A stretch of DNA of 64,000 nucleotides from Jezberella montanilacus (GTDB lineage: Bacteria; Pseudomonadota; Gammaproteobacteria; Burkholderiales; Burkholderiaceae_B): NCBI RefSeq assembly GCF_003003055.1, contig NZ_PVTV01000013.1:62001-126000 (forward strand), written 5' to 3'. Position numbers and translations under genes: made by a program. Positions within the stretch are counted from its first letter, which is position 1. The number at the start of each line of letters is the position of its first letter. The notes under the pieces were generated by a model. That model did not search any database. It was not told the DNA's origin and was given only the letters and a program-made list of their open reading frames with translations. This document shows, one piece after another, positions 1-8,604 of this stretch.

Positions 1-49
1 CACCACTGCTCGAGATCCCGGCTCGCCGGGGTTGTCAGCCCAGCATTAA

Positions 50-80
50 AAAAGACCTCGGACAGTGTTCGAGGTCTTTT
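50..80 (+). terminator. Intrinsic terminator of an upstream gene
   Basis: An 11-bp perfect stem (50-60 with 70-80, core GACCTCG/CGAGGTC) and a 9-nt loop are followed by a T-rich tail. An A-run precedes the stem, so it could work in both directions. A reading frame open from base 2 ends in TAA at 47-49 just before it, so the hairpin probably ends a gene whose body lies outside the window. That gene cannot be identified from about 15 codons. Confidence 0.65.
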
Positions 81-141
81 TATTGTTTGCAGTCGCCGTG
101 ATGCAGTAGCATCAGGTTAAGACCACCCGAAGGATACAACC

Positions 142-1416
142 ATGCACTTATCCGACTTGAAGTTCCTGGCTTGGATGCCAATGGATGGTATTCAGATCTT
201 TGCAGTCTTGTTTCTGACGTTTTTGATTGGTCTGCAACGAGAAGGTCACAAAGGTAGTGCCCAGCCTTTTTCATTTGGCGGCGTGAGAACTTATCCCATC
301 ATCGGCTTGGTTGGCTTTGCTGCATCGGTACTGGCGGGACAGAACTTGGCGCTCGTATTCATCGGCTTTGGGATTGTCGCTGCGTTTCTACTCATGGCTT
401 ACTGGCGCAAGGTGTCGGCCTCTGAGTACACGGGTGCAACGTCTGAGCTGATTGGCTTGGCTACCTATTTGATTGGGCCGCTTGTATATCACGATCAACT
501 CTGGATCGCCACTGCCATCACAGTAGCCAGCGTGCTGCTACTCGAACTCAAAGAGTTTCTCGAAGGCCTGGCAAAGAAAATAGAAGCCGCCGATATTCTG
601 GCTTTCACAAAGTTCCTGCTCCTATCCGCCGTCATTCTTCCGGTCCTACCCAATCATGCCTATACCGATTTTCAGATCAATCCGTTTGCGACCTGGCTAG
701 TTGTTGTGGCGGTCAGTGGCGTGTCTTACGCGAGTTACGTGCTGCAGCGAGTCGCCAAAGGCCATGGGGGCATCTTGCTGACCGCGCTTCTGGGTGGCGC
801 CTACTCATCCACCATTACCACCGTCGTGCTTGCCAGACGATCCCGCACCACCATGCAAGACAGAGTTTTCTCTGGGGGTGTGCTGATGGCCTCAGGGATG
901 ATGTATGGGCGAGTGGCGATTTTACTCGCCATCTTCAATCACGATTTGATGATGCGTCTGGCTGGCCCATTTGTCGCCTTGGCTGGTATTGCGATTGCAG
1001 GTGGCTTTATCTGGGCACGCACCGATTCAAGCCAAAACATCGAAACCCCCGAGACCAGCTCTGTCAAGAATCCGCTTGAAACACAAACAGCTTTTATTTT
1101 TGCCGGTCTTTTTATTGTCATGATCGTCGCCACCTACTTCGCAGTGCGCTATCTGGGAGCAGCCGGGATGTATGCGCTTGCTGCGGTCATGGGGGTAACC
1201 GATGTGGATCCTTTCATCATGAGCCTGACTCAAACTGCCTCAAATCTCGCCCCGACAGTGGTCACAGCCAATGCCATTTTGATCGCCACCGCCAGTAACA
1301 ATTTAGTCAAAGGGGTCTATGCCTACACACTTGCGTCGCGTAAAACGGCTAGCCAGAGCCTCATATTTTTAATCGCACTTGCACTCTTGGGTCTGTTACC
1401 CTTGCTATTTAGCTAA
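142..1416 (+). CDS. MgtC/SapB-like DUF4010 family membrane protein
   Basis: A 424-residue inner-membrane protein of unknown function. The N-terminal part (about residues 17-60) has the MgtC/SapB pattern: a hydrophobic helix ending in LIGLQREG, then GGVRTYPIIGLVG. The C-terminal half is the DUF4010 helical region. About 10-12 hydrophobic helices alternate with short loops, and a hydrophilic stretch near residues 290-315 (TDSSQNIETPETSS) separates two bundles. AAGGA 7 nt upstream supports the ATG. It is transcribed alone, 84 bp before the response regulator. MgtC-like proteins are linked to magnesium or stress physiology, but DUF4010 members have no settled role, so no substrate is assigned. 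The family call is fairly sure. Confidence 0.8.
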   Translation: MHLSDLKFLAWMPMDGIQIFAVLFLTFLIGLQREGHKGSAQPFSFGGVRTYPIIGLVGFAASVLAGQNLALVFIGFGIVAAFLLMAYWRKVSASEYTGATSELIGLATYLIGPLVYHDQLWIATAITVASVLLLELKEFLEGLAKKIEAADILAFTKFLLLSAVILPVLPNHAYTDFQINPFATWLVVVAVSGVSYASYVLQRVAKGHGGILLTALLGGAYSSTITTVVLARRSRTTMQDRVFSGGVLMASGMMYGRVAILLAIFNHDLMMRLAGPFVALAGIAIAGGFIWARTDSSQNIETPETSSVKNPLETQTAFIFAGLFIVMIVATYFAVRYLGAAGMYALAAVMGVTDVDPFIMSLTQTASNLAPTVVTANAILIATASNNLVKGVYAYTLASRKTASQSLIFLIALALLGLLPLLFS

Positions 1417-1500
1417 GCAAACGATACGCTATGCTTTGCGCCGAGCGGGTGATGATATTTACAAACCTCCCTCAACAGAATTTAAGTTAGGGGCATCACG

Positions 1501-1866
1501 ATGAACACGATACTAGTTATTGAAGATAACGAGCTCAACCTCAAGCTGATGGTTGATATTTTGACGATCAATGGATATCAGACCTTGGTTGCTCGGTCAG
1601 GTGAAGAGGGCATGAGTTTGCTCGCTACACAAACTCCCGACCTGATTCTGATGGATATCCGAATGCCAAGTATTAGCGGTATCGAAGCGCTTAGGCGGAT
1701 TAAGGCAAACACGAACCTCAACAGCATACCGGTCATTGCCGTCACGGCATCAGTCATGAATCACGATAAACAGTTGATCTTTGCAGCAGGATTTAACGAT
1801 TTTTTGCAAAAGCCAATCGAAATCCCTGTGTTTCTTGAGACCATTCGCAAGCACCTAGCTGCTTAG
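1501..1866 (+). CDS. Single-domain response regulator, DivK/CheY-like receiver
   Basis: A 121-residue protein that is only a receiver domain. It has the acidic pair E8-D9, phospho-acceptor D52 in LILMDIRMP, T82 in VIAVTAS and K104 in LQKPI. This is the full REC active site with no output domain. The EDNELNLKL start and the KPIxxPxFLxT end resemble DivK-like regulators that signal by protein-protein contact. A GGGG-containing ribosome site precedes the ATG. It converges on the sensor kinase with 7 nt between the stop codons. The kinase has no receiver of its own, so the two may be partners, but convergence does not prove it. Confidence 0.88.
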   Translation: MNTILVIEDNELNLKLMVDILTINGYQTLVARSGEEGMSLLATQTPDLILMDIRMPSISGIEALRRIKANTNLNSIPVIAVTASVMNHDKQLIFAAGFNDFLQKPIEIPVFLETIRKHLAA

Positions 1867-1873
1867 CAGAGCC

Positions 1874-3742
1874 CTATATCTGAGGTTCAAAAACAGGGAT
1901 TGAGAAGTAAAACCGCGATCCGTAACCTACCTCGGATTCCACTTTAAGCTGGCCGCCGTGCAGTTCAACCAGGCGTCTCGAAATCGATAGGCCCAGACCT
2001 GTGCCTTGATTAATTCGGTTGTGGAAATTGTCGATTTGCTTGAACTGCTCGAATACTTCTTCCAGCTCGGCTTCACTCATCCCGATACCGGTATCAATCA
2101 CCGCGAACTCCATCCATAAATCCGTCGCGGTGACCTCAACGGTCACTCGTCCGCCTGCTGGGGTGTATTTGATTGCATTCGCCAAAAGATTGATTAAGAC
2201 CTGTCGTAACTTTGTTTTATCTGCGTGACACAAGATCTCGGTTTGGATATTGACCGTTAGTTCAACCTGCTCTTTCTCAGCTCTATCTTGCACCATCACC
2301 ATGGTGTTCGCGATGAAATCATCCAACTCGAAATCAGTCACGACCAACTCGAGTTGGCCCGATTCAATTTTCGCTAAATCGAGGATATCGTTAATCAAAG
2401 TGAGCAAATGTTTGCCAGACAGATGGATATCACCAATGTATTCAGCCTGTTTCTCATTGAGACTACCAAATACTTTTTGTTGCAAGAGCTCTGAAAACCC
2501 GATGATGGCATTGAGTGGTGTGCGCAATTCATGCGACATGTTGGCCAGAAACTCAGACTTCGATCGATTGGCTAGCTCGAGTTGTTGGTGGCTCCAGAGC
2601 AACTGCTCGTGCTTGACGGCAATCTCACTTGTCCTTTTGGCTACCTTTATCTCAAGATCTTTATTTTGTTTTTCGATTTGCTCTTTTGTCTGTAGCAATT
2701 CATATTGAATTAAAGCCCGGTGGTAATAGTTATTCGTGATTTGAGCGTCTTTTTTCAGAAAGACCTTAATTGTAAAAAACAACAGGCAGTTCGCAAAGAA
2801 CGCAATCGCAAAAATGGGCGTAAGTAATCGGTAGTAAGCATCCAAATAGATATCACTGCCAAACGACACTTCAATATAAAAGGGGTAATCGCTGACTTTA
2901 GATAGGGCAATCATCCTTCTCTTGGTAGCGCTAGAACGTATTGAGTCATCAGGAGAGGTAATAAATACCGAGGAGTCGCTGAAACCTCGAATACTGGCGT
3001 CATTGTCCGTTTCGCTGGCTTTGAATCTGCCAGTGAGTGCTTCACTTTCTGGCCAGGCTGCGACAATTAACCCGTTGCGTCTGTACAAAATAATTGAGGC
3101 AGACCTGCCAATATTTGAAAAGATTGTTTTGTAAAATTTTGAGAAATTATCAATCGACATACCGATCAACACCACACCTAAAAATCGACCGGATGTGTCG
3201 TTGATACGCTGGCTCATGTAGAAAGACCATTTGCCAAAGTTATTAAACACTGGTTCACCGTAAAACACAGAGTCATCGTTGTGCGACTTCCACCAATCGT
3301 ATTGAAGTTTACCGTCAAGATTTATCTTGATCGGTGGATAGAATCTCGAAAAATTAATGACCTCACCATTTTTGTCTGTCACGATTGCAACATCAATCAG
3401 CGGGTTACTGTTGATTTTTTTTTGTAGATTTTCGTGAAAACTACGCTCAGCCATAGACGCTTTAAAACCAGCCTCGTCGGCGAAACGATTGCCATTAATT
3501 TCGTCTGTTATCGATTGCAGCAGCACAGTTGACGAAAAGAATGACTGGTTCGCGTGCGCAGAGATCGACAGAGATAAATTCTTGATGTTTTTCTTCCACT
3601 CGTTCTCTGCTTGAGTGTGTTCAAAATAAGCGAGCGTAAACGCCAGCAGCACGATAAACACAGCAAACACGACACCGCCGGTCAGAATCATGCCTCGATT
3701 ACTAATCGATATCGGCTTTTCTTCCAAGGCGGTGGTCTGCAT
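1874..3742 (-). CDS. Membrane sensor histidine kinase with extracytoplasmic Cache-like domain
   Basis: A 622-residue sensor kinase. TM1 (about 17-38) and TM2 (about 308-331) flank a periplasmic region of about 270 residues. That region reads like a double-Cache ligand domain (VAIVTDKNGEVINFSRFYP; FLGVVLIGMSID). A coiled-coil linker (about 335-390) leads to HisKA with the phospho-accepting H404 in NMSHELRTPLNAIIGF. A HATPase_c domain follows with N, G1 (DTGIGM) and G2 (GTGLGLSI) boxes. There is no receiver or HPt domain. Its ATG lies 3 nt after the stop of the crotonase gene, so the two are probably co-transcribed, an unusual pairing. The ligand cannot be read from sequence. Confidence 0.9.
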   Translation of the reverse strand: MQTTALEEKPISISNRGMILTGGVVFAVFIVLLAFTLAYFEHTQAENEWKKNIKNLSLSISAHANQSFFSSTVLLQSITDEINGNRFADEAGFKASMAERSFHENLQKKINSNPLIDVAIVTDKNGEVINFSRFYPPIKINLDGKLQYDWWKSHNDDSVFYGEPVFNNFGKWSFYMSQRINDTSGRFLGVVLIGMSIDNFSKFYKTIFSNIGRSASIILYRRNGLIVAAWPESEALTGRFKASETDNDASIRGFSDSSVFITSPDDSIRSSATKRRMIALSKVSDYPFYIEVSFGSDIYLDAYYRLLTPIFAIAFFANCLLFFTIKVFLKKDAQITNNYYHRALIQYELLQTKEQIEKQNKDLEIKVAKRTSEIAVKHEQLLWSHQQLELANRSKSEFLANMSHELRTPLNAIIGFSELLQQKVFGSLNEKQAEYIGDIHLSGKHLLTLINDILDLAKIESGQLELVVTDFELDDFIANTMVMVQDRAEKEQVELTVNIQTEILCHADKTKLRQVLINLLANAIKYTPAGGRVTVEVTATDLWMEFAVIDTGIGMSEAELEEVFEQFKQIDNFHNRINQGTGLGLSISRRLVELHGGQLKVESEVGYGSRFYFSIPVFEPQI

Positions 3743-3745
3743 GGA

Positions 3746-4549
3746 TTATTTCCTGTCAGCTTGCCGTGCCGCTTTCTTTGCCATGAAGTCATTTACAATC
3801 GCGGCGTGCTCTTCAGTTTTGTGGACAATGGCTTGATAGGCGGCAGACAACTCAAGCAAATTAGCCAGCGAGCTGGTTTGACCTTCGCGCAACAAGCGCT
3901 TAGTCATGCGTACAGCGTGAGGTGAGTTCACCGCCATCTTTCTGGCCAAGGTCTGCGCAGTCACAAGCAAATCTTCAGGTGCAACGACCCGAGACACCAT
4001 GCCCCAATCAAGCGCAGTTTGGGCATCAATGGGTTCACCGGTAAATGACATCTCTGCTGCACGTGCCATACCAATGACTCTAGGCAAAAACCACGCCCCG
4101 CCATCACCTGGCACAATCCCCACTTTGACAAAACTTTCAGCAAAAGTGGCTTTATCTGAAGCAACCCGCACATCGCACATGCAAGCCAAATCACAACCCG
4201 CGCCAACGGCCGGGCCGTTGACAGCCGCGATCACTGGCACCTCGATTTGATGAACAGCCAGTGGCAAACGCTGGATTCCGTGTCGGTACTCCTGACGCAA
4301 GACGGCGCTACTGAAACCATCACCGATTTGACGCTTCATTTCATCGATCTTACCGCCCGACGAAAACACAGTACCTGTTGCAGTAATAATGACGGCGCGC
4401 ACAGTTGGATCATGCTCTATACGGTCGCAGGCCGCCAAAATACCTTCTGTGATGCCAGTACCAGTGAGTGCATTGCGGGTTTCAGGATGATTCAAAGTCA
4501 AGGTCACAACACCTAATTCATCCTGCTCATACTTAACCACTTCGTTCAT
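3746..4549 (-). CDS. Enoyl-CoA hydratase/isomerase (crotonase) family protein
   Basis: A 267-residue crotonase-fold protein. It has the oxyanion-hole segments FSSGGKIDEM and AAVNGPAVGAGCDLA and the family block FVKVGIVPGDGGAWFLPR. Compared with classical enoyl-CoA hydratase, the two catalytic glutamates do not line up: the first is Asp (GAGCDLA) and the second falls on Phe (AESFVKVG). PGDGG keeps the Asp used by some isomerase-type crotonases. The family is therefore sure, but hydratase activity is not; isomerase, hydrolase or another CoA-ester reaction is equally possible. It lies upstream of the histidine kinase with a 3-nt gap and diverges from pyrF. Confidence 0.85.
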   Translation of the reverse strand: MNEVVKYEQDELGVVTLTLNHPETRNALTGTGITEGILAACDRIEHDPTVRAVIITATGTVFSSGGKIDEMKRQIGDGFSSAVLRQEYRHGIQRLPLAVHQIEVPVIAAVNGPAVGAGCDLACMCDVRVASDKATFAESFVKVGIVPGDGGAWFLPRVIGMARAAEMSFTGEPIDAQTALDWGMVSRVVAPEDLLVTAQTLARKMAVNSPHAVRMTKRLLREGQTSSLANLLELSAAYQAIVHKTEEHAAIVNDFMAKKAARQADRK

Positions 4550-4720
4550 CTTTTGTCATCCTAAGAAATTATTGTTTTGTCCGTCAGTGCTCATTCAATA
4601 CAAGCTTGCCACGTCGACGTTTACAATACCGATCATATGGTAGCTTGCAGGTGCGTTGTGGTCATTTAACCCTGTTAATGCTCAGAATCCAAGTTCTATC
4701 TGGTGTCAAACTAAATACTC

Positions 4721-5536
4721 ATGTCATTCATTCAAAAACTCAATCGTGCGTGGTGCGAATCGAACTCTCTGTTAATGGTGGGTTTGGATCCTGATACGAC
4801 GCGACTACCTGTCGAGCTGAAGGACAGACCTGACGCCATCTTCGAATTCTGCCGGCGAATCGTTGATGCGACGGCGCCTTACGTCTGCGGGTTCAAGCCC
4901 CAGATCGCCTACTTTGCCGCCGCAAGAGCCGAAGGTCAGCTCGAAGATATCTGCGCTTATATCCGTGAAAATCACCCAGAATTGCCAGTTGTACTGGATG
5001 CCAAGCGAGGCGATATTGGTGCAACGGCTGTGCAATATGCAAAAGAGGTGTTTGGTCGCTACGGTGCCGACGCAGTGACGGTCAGCCCCTACTTGGGATC
5101 AGACTCGGTCGAACCTTATTTAGACTGGGAAGGCAAAGGGGTAATCGTGCTGTGCAGAACCTCTAACGCTGGGGGTTCGGATCTTCAGTTTCTTGAAACG
5201 GACGGGATTCCGCTTTATATGCGGGTGGCTGACTTGGTGGCAAACAAATGGAACCGTAACGGCCAATGCGGCTTAGTCGTGGGTGCAACTTACCCAAATG
5301 AATTGGCTGCCGTGCGCAAAGCGATTGGTGACGACGTGCCGCTCTTGGTGCCGGGCATTGGTGCGCAGGGTGGTGATGTCGCAGCGACTTGCGCCGCAGG
5401 CTGTAACTCGAAAAAACAAGGGATGATGATTAATTCGTCACGCGCCATTCTCTATGCACAAGGGCCTGGTGACTGGACAGAAGCCGCGGGCCAGGCCGCG
5501 CTTGAAACACGTGATTCAATCAACGCACATCGATGA
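4721..5536 (+). CDS. pyrF: Orotidine 5'-phosphate decarboxylase (type 2)
   Basis: PyrF decarboxylates OMP to UMP, the last step of de novo UMP synthesis in the cytosol. The 271-residue length and the block [18 protein letters not shown], which holds the catalytic Lys/Asp set, match the longer class-2 family. [15 protein letters not shown] and [12 protein letters not shown] are further family signatures. The ATG at 4721 starts [11 protein letters not shown], a normal N-terminus. The longer frame upstream (from 4606) has no homology and is ignored. It converges on cinA with 14 nt between stops. The 171-bp gap upstream, shared with the crotonase gene, must hold divergent promoters, but no strong -35/-10 pair stands out. 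Confidence 0.95.
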   Translation: MSFIQKLNRAWCESNSLLMVGLDPDTTRLPVELKDRPDAIFEFCRRIVDATAPYVCGFKPQIAYFAAARAEGQLEDICAYIRENHPELPVVLDAKRGDIGATAVQYAKEVFGRYGADAVTVSPYLGSDSVEPYLDWEGKGVIVLCRTSNAGGSDLQFLETDGIPLYMRVADLVANKWNRNGQCGLVVGATYPNELAAVRKAIGDDVPLLVPGIGAQGGDVAATCAAGCNSKKQGMMINSSRAILYAQGPGDWTEAAGQAALETRDSINAHR

Positions 5537-5550
5537 TCCAAGGGGCATTC

Positions 5551-6075
5551 TTAACCGGGATGCTGTTGGGTTGCTTCACTAAAACAGTCGTATGCGGTGT
5601 CAAGTGCAAACTTTACTGAGGCTTCACGAACGGCGGACCGATCACCGTCAAAGACCTTTGAAACAGTTCTGATGCTCAGTGCGCCGTCAGTCTTTCGTAA
5701 GCCAAAACCGAAGCAGACAAACCCCACTGGCTTACCGGGTGAGCCGCCGCCGGGCCCAGCTATCCCTGTAATCGCAATGGCCAAACTGGCTTTTGGTGCT
5801 TTAGTGAGAACACCTGTTGCCATCTCGCCGGCAGTTTGCTCGCTCACCGCACCATAGGCTTTTAAGGTTTCGGTCGTTACACCCAGCTGTGCTTGTTTGG
5901 CCGCATTACTATAAGTGATCCATCCTTGATCAAACCAGCTACTTGATCCCGCAATGGCTGTGGCAGAGCCAGCTACCAGGCCGCCTGTGCAGGATTCTGC
6001 TGTGGCGAGCAAGCTTTTTCGGGCAATTAACGCTTGGCTTAAGCGAATCACTGACTGCTCGATCATTTCATTCAC
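5551..6075 (-). CDS. pncC: Nicotinamide-nucleotide amidase (CinA C-terminal/PncC family)
   Basis: A 174-residue CinA C-terminal domain protein. TAESCTGGLVAGSATAIAGS, YSNAAKQAQLGV, GAVSEQTA and AITGIAGPGG are the family motifs. Members deamidate nicotinamide mononucleotide to NaMN in NAD recycling. It lacks the N-terminal MoaB-like domain of full-length CinA, as is usual in proteobacteria. Its start overlaps the pgpA stop by 4 nt (ATGA), and it is the last gene of the ribBA-ribH-nusB-thiL-pgpA operon. Confidence 0.92.
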   Translation of the reverse strand: MNEMIEQSVIRLSQALIARKSLLATAESCTGGLVAGSATAIAGSSSWFDQGWITYSNAAKQAQLGVTTETLKAYGAVSEQTAGEMATGVLTKAPKASLAIAITGIAGPGGGSPGKPVGFVCFGFGLRKTDGALSIRTVSKVFDGDRSAVREASVKFALDTAYDCFSEATQQHPG

Positions 6076-6614
6076 ATTCGTTCTCCAAGCGCTACCAAGA
6101 TAGCTATCACCACCAAGGTATAAGCTGCGGCCGCGATATCGTCAAGCATGACTCCCAGGCCGCCTTTGATCTTGGCATCAATTTTTTTAATACCGCCAGG
6201 CTTCACAATATCAAAGAAACGAAACAAGCCGAGCGCAATTAACTGCCAGAACCAGTGTGAAGGCGTCAGCCACAACACCAACCAGAAAGCGACGATTTCA
6301 TCCCAGACTATGCCCACATGGTCATGTACACCTAAGGATCTGCACACTCGGCCACAAGCCCAACTACCGTAAGCAAAACCAACCACCAGAACAATCGCGA
6401 TGCGTAAATCAGTCTGGTAGCTGGCAGTCACGATCCAAAGCAACCAAGCAACCAAGCTACCCCAAGTGCCCGCGCCAGGGCGAAGCAAACCAGAGCCAAA
6501 ACCAAATGCCAACAATCGATTAGGTGAACTAAGCACCCATTTCAAGCTAGGCCAGACAGTACGATGTCGTGCTGACACCTTGAGAGGCGAATGCTCGTTC
6601 GAGTCAGGATTCAT
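6072..6614 (-). CDS. pgpA: Phosphatidylglycerophosphatase A
   Basis: PgpA dephosphorylates phosphatidylglycerol-phosphate in the inner membrane during phosphatidylglycerol synthesis. The 180-residue protein has the family start LLAFGFGSGLLRPGAGTWGS, the acidic site IVWDEIVAFWLVL and the FRFFDIVKPGGIK segment, plus four predicted membrane helices. It starts with an ATGA overlap on thiL and ends with an ATGA overlap into cinA, so translation is coupled through the three genes. The thiL-pgpA pairing is usual in proteobacteria. Confidence 0.94.
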   Translation of the reverse strand: MNPDSNEHSPLKVSARHRTVWPSLKWVLSSPNRLLAFGFGSGLLRPGAGTWGSLVAWLLWIVTASYQTDLRIAIVLVVGFAYGSWACGRVCRSLGVHDHVGIVWDEIVAFWLVLWLTPSHWFWQLIALGLFRFFDIVKPGGIKKIDAKIKGGLGVMLDDIAAAAYTLVVIAILVALGERM

Positions 6615-7579
6615 GCAGGCTCTTTAAAATGATCGTAACTGTCGGGCAATGCCTTGATTTCGTTCCGTGCGGCATCCAGCACAGTTAGACCAGAACGCTC
6701 AACGATCTGACCGATGCGAGTTAGACGAACATTAAGCGTGCGCCCAATGTGCTCAATAGCCATACGCTTCGATACCGCAGCAGTGAAGCACAGCTCATAT
6801 AAATCCCCGCCCCCCAAAGTCGTTTGACGGCGAGTTTCTATCGGTAGCTTTTGGATCACAGCATGCATTGGCAGCAAGGTCTCTTCAATCACTGCGCCAA
6901 CCTGACTTTGGGTCAAAATATGCCCCAGATCTTGCAGCAATCCATCTGACACGTCGATAGCACTGTGCGCATGGCCTAGCAGTGCGAGGCCGAGATCCAG
7001 TCGAGGGATGGGTTGCTCAAGGGCGCCTCGAGTGGCTGCCAACCAATCAGCTTGTAGCGCCAACTCACCACTGAGCATACGACAAGCTAGATCTGCTGCG
7101 CCCAATTCACCTGATATCCATATATCGTCGTCAACCGTTGCAGCGTTTCGTTTCAGGGCAAGCGCATCGTCGACTTCGCCAAATACCGTCACACTGAGCA
7201 CAATATCTCGTTGGCTACGAGTCGTGTCGCCGCCGATTAAGGGGCACTGATAACGATCCACCAGACTATAAAATCCATCTGCAAAGGCTCGGATCCAAAC
7301 ATCCGACCAGGTTGGCAGACCCAAGCCAAGCATGCATGCGACTGGCCTGGCACCCATCGCCGCCAGATCGGACAGGTTGACTGCAAGCGCCTTGTGACCC
7401 AACAGATAAGGATCAACATCAGAGAAGAAATGTCTGCCCTCGAGAAGCAAATCTTTGCTGACGGCCAAGCGTTTACCGGGTGAGACGGATAGCAGGGCAC
7501 AGTCATCCCCACCCCCTAATAACGAGGGGTCGACTGGACGCTTGAAATACCGCTCAATGAGATCGAATTCTGAGGCCAT
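6611..7579 (-). CDS. thiL: Thiamine-monophosphate kinase
   Basis: ThiL phosphorylates thiamine monophosphate to thiamine diphosphate with ATP. The 322-residue protein has the AIR-synthase fold: GGGDDCALLSV near the N-terminus (metal-binding Asp pair), AVNLSDLAAMGARP, IGGDTTRS, AIDVSDGLLQDL and the late TLGGGDLYELCF. It lies 18 nt after nusB and overlaps pgpA by 4 nt. Its product is the cofactor of the decarboxylase at 19260-20930, although that link is only general metabolism. Confidence 0.95.
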   Translation of the reverse strand: MASEFDLIERYFKRPVDPSLLGGGDDCALLSVSPGKRLAVSKDLLLEGRHFFSDVDPYLLGHKALAVNLSDLAAMGARPVACMLGLGLPTWSDVWIRAFADGFYSLVDRYQCPLIGGDTTRSQRDIVLSVTVFGEVDDALALKRNAATVDDDIWISGELGAADLACRMLSGELALQADWLAATRGALEQPIPRLDLGLALLGHAHSAIDVSDGLLQDLGHILTQSQVGAVIEETLLPMHAVIQKLPIETRRQTTLGGGDLYELCFTAAVSKRMAIEHIGRTLNVRLTRIGQIVERSGLTVLDAARNEIKALPDSYDHFKEPA

Positions 7580-7597
7580 CTCGAAGCCGCTCTGCAG

Positions 7598-8077
7598 CTA
7601 TCGGCGCGCCGCGTAGGCCGCCACCTCAACTGCGCGAACCTGTGCCGCCAACTTATCAAGCACACCGTTGACAAATTTGAAGCCGTCGGTGCCACCGAAG
7701 GATTTTGCCAGTTCGACGGCCTCATTGATCGCAACCTTATAGGGCACATCAATCTGATGAACGAGCTCAAAGCTGCCAATCAGCAAAATGCCGTGCTCAA
7801 TGGGCGAGAGTTCATCAAGCGGTCTGTCAATAAACGGGACAAATTGCTCGCGCAGGGCTGTCGCGTCTTTCATGACACCCATCAACAGCGTTCGAAACCA
7901 TTTGGCATCCGCCTGATCGAACTCTTCTTCGTCGCGCATGTGGGCTTCGATTTCACCTGCGTTGCTGAGGCTATCTGTCTTACTTAGTAACCAAGCGTAA
8001 ACACCCTGCAGGGCAAGCTCACGCGAGCGCCGGCGGGCGCTGCGGGGCGGCGTGCTGGCTGATTGCTCTTCACTCAT
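7598..8077 (-). CDS. nusB: Transcription antitermination factor NusB
   Basis: NusB binds boxA RNA with NusE (S10) during rRNA antitermination. The 159-residue all-helical protein carries the typical segments [26 protein letters not shown] and [15 protein letters not shown], ending with a [11 protein letters not shown] helix. The N-terminal stretch (about 18 residues, Ser/Thr/Arg rich) is a usual betaproteobacterial extension. Its ATG overlaps the ribH stop (ATGA), so the two are translationally coupled. Confidence 0.95.
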   Translation of the reverse strand: MSEEQSASTPPRSARRRSRELALQGVYAWLLSKTDSLSNAGEIEAHMRDEEEFDQADAKWFRTLLMGVMKDATALREQFVPFIDRPLDELSPIEHGILLIGSFELVHQIDVPYKVAINEAVELAKSFGGTDGFKFVNGVLDKLAAQVRAVEVAAYAARR

Positions 8078-8565
8078 TCTTCGTCTTCTTCGTCTTCGTC
8101 TGCCTCAGGCTCAAGTGCAGATATTAAATTCGCCATCTCAACCGCGCAGCGGGCACAATCGCGACCTTTGTCAGATGCACGCTCTTCAGCCTGCTCGTCT
8201 GTGTCAGTGGTCAATACACCGTTCGCAATCGGGATGCTGGTCTCAAGCGCAATACGGCTAATTGCAGCGGCGCTTTCGTTACTGACGATTTCAAAATGAT
8301 AGGTCTCACCACGGATCACGGCGCCAAGGGCAATCAATGCGTCGAACTCGAGTGTTTCGGCCATTCTTGCCAAGGTAACGCCGAGCTCAAGCGCGCCGGG
8401 CACGCTAATGACCATAATGTCGCGCTCGTCAACACCGAGGTCTGCGAGTTCTTGGAGGCAAGCGTCTAGCTCCATCATGCCGATGTCTTCGTTAAAACGG
8501 GCACGAACGATGCCGATGTGCAGACCTTCGCCGTTCATGTCGATAGGAAGCGTAAATGGGCTCAT
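8074..8565 (-). CDS. ribH: 6,7-dimethyl-8-ribityllumazine synthase
   Basis: RibH condenses 5-amino-6-ribitylaminouracil with dihydroxybutanone phosphate, the penultimate riboflavin step. The 163-residue protein has [44 protein letters not shown] (catalytic His region) and [19 protein letters not shown]. The end is strongly acidic ([12 protein letters not shown]), a common tail in this group. It follows ribBA by 39 nt in the same direction and overlaps nusB by 4 nt. Confidence 0.96.
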   Translation of the reverse strand: MSPFTLPIDMNGEGLHIGIVRARFNEDIGMMELDACLQELADLGVDERDIMVISVPGALELGVTLARMAETLEFDALIALGAVIRGETYHFEIVSNESAAAISRIALETSIPIANGVLTTDTDEQAEERASDKGRDCARCAVEMANLISALEPEADEDEEDEE

Positions 8566-8604
8566 GAGGCTTGTCCTTTGGGATGTTGGATGAATGTGTA
8601 TTGG

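Noticed and set aside
4606-4794. Small protein gene upstream of pyrF
   Set aside because: It has no ribosome site, overlaps the pyrF start in another frame and shows no recognisable features.
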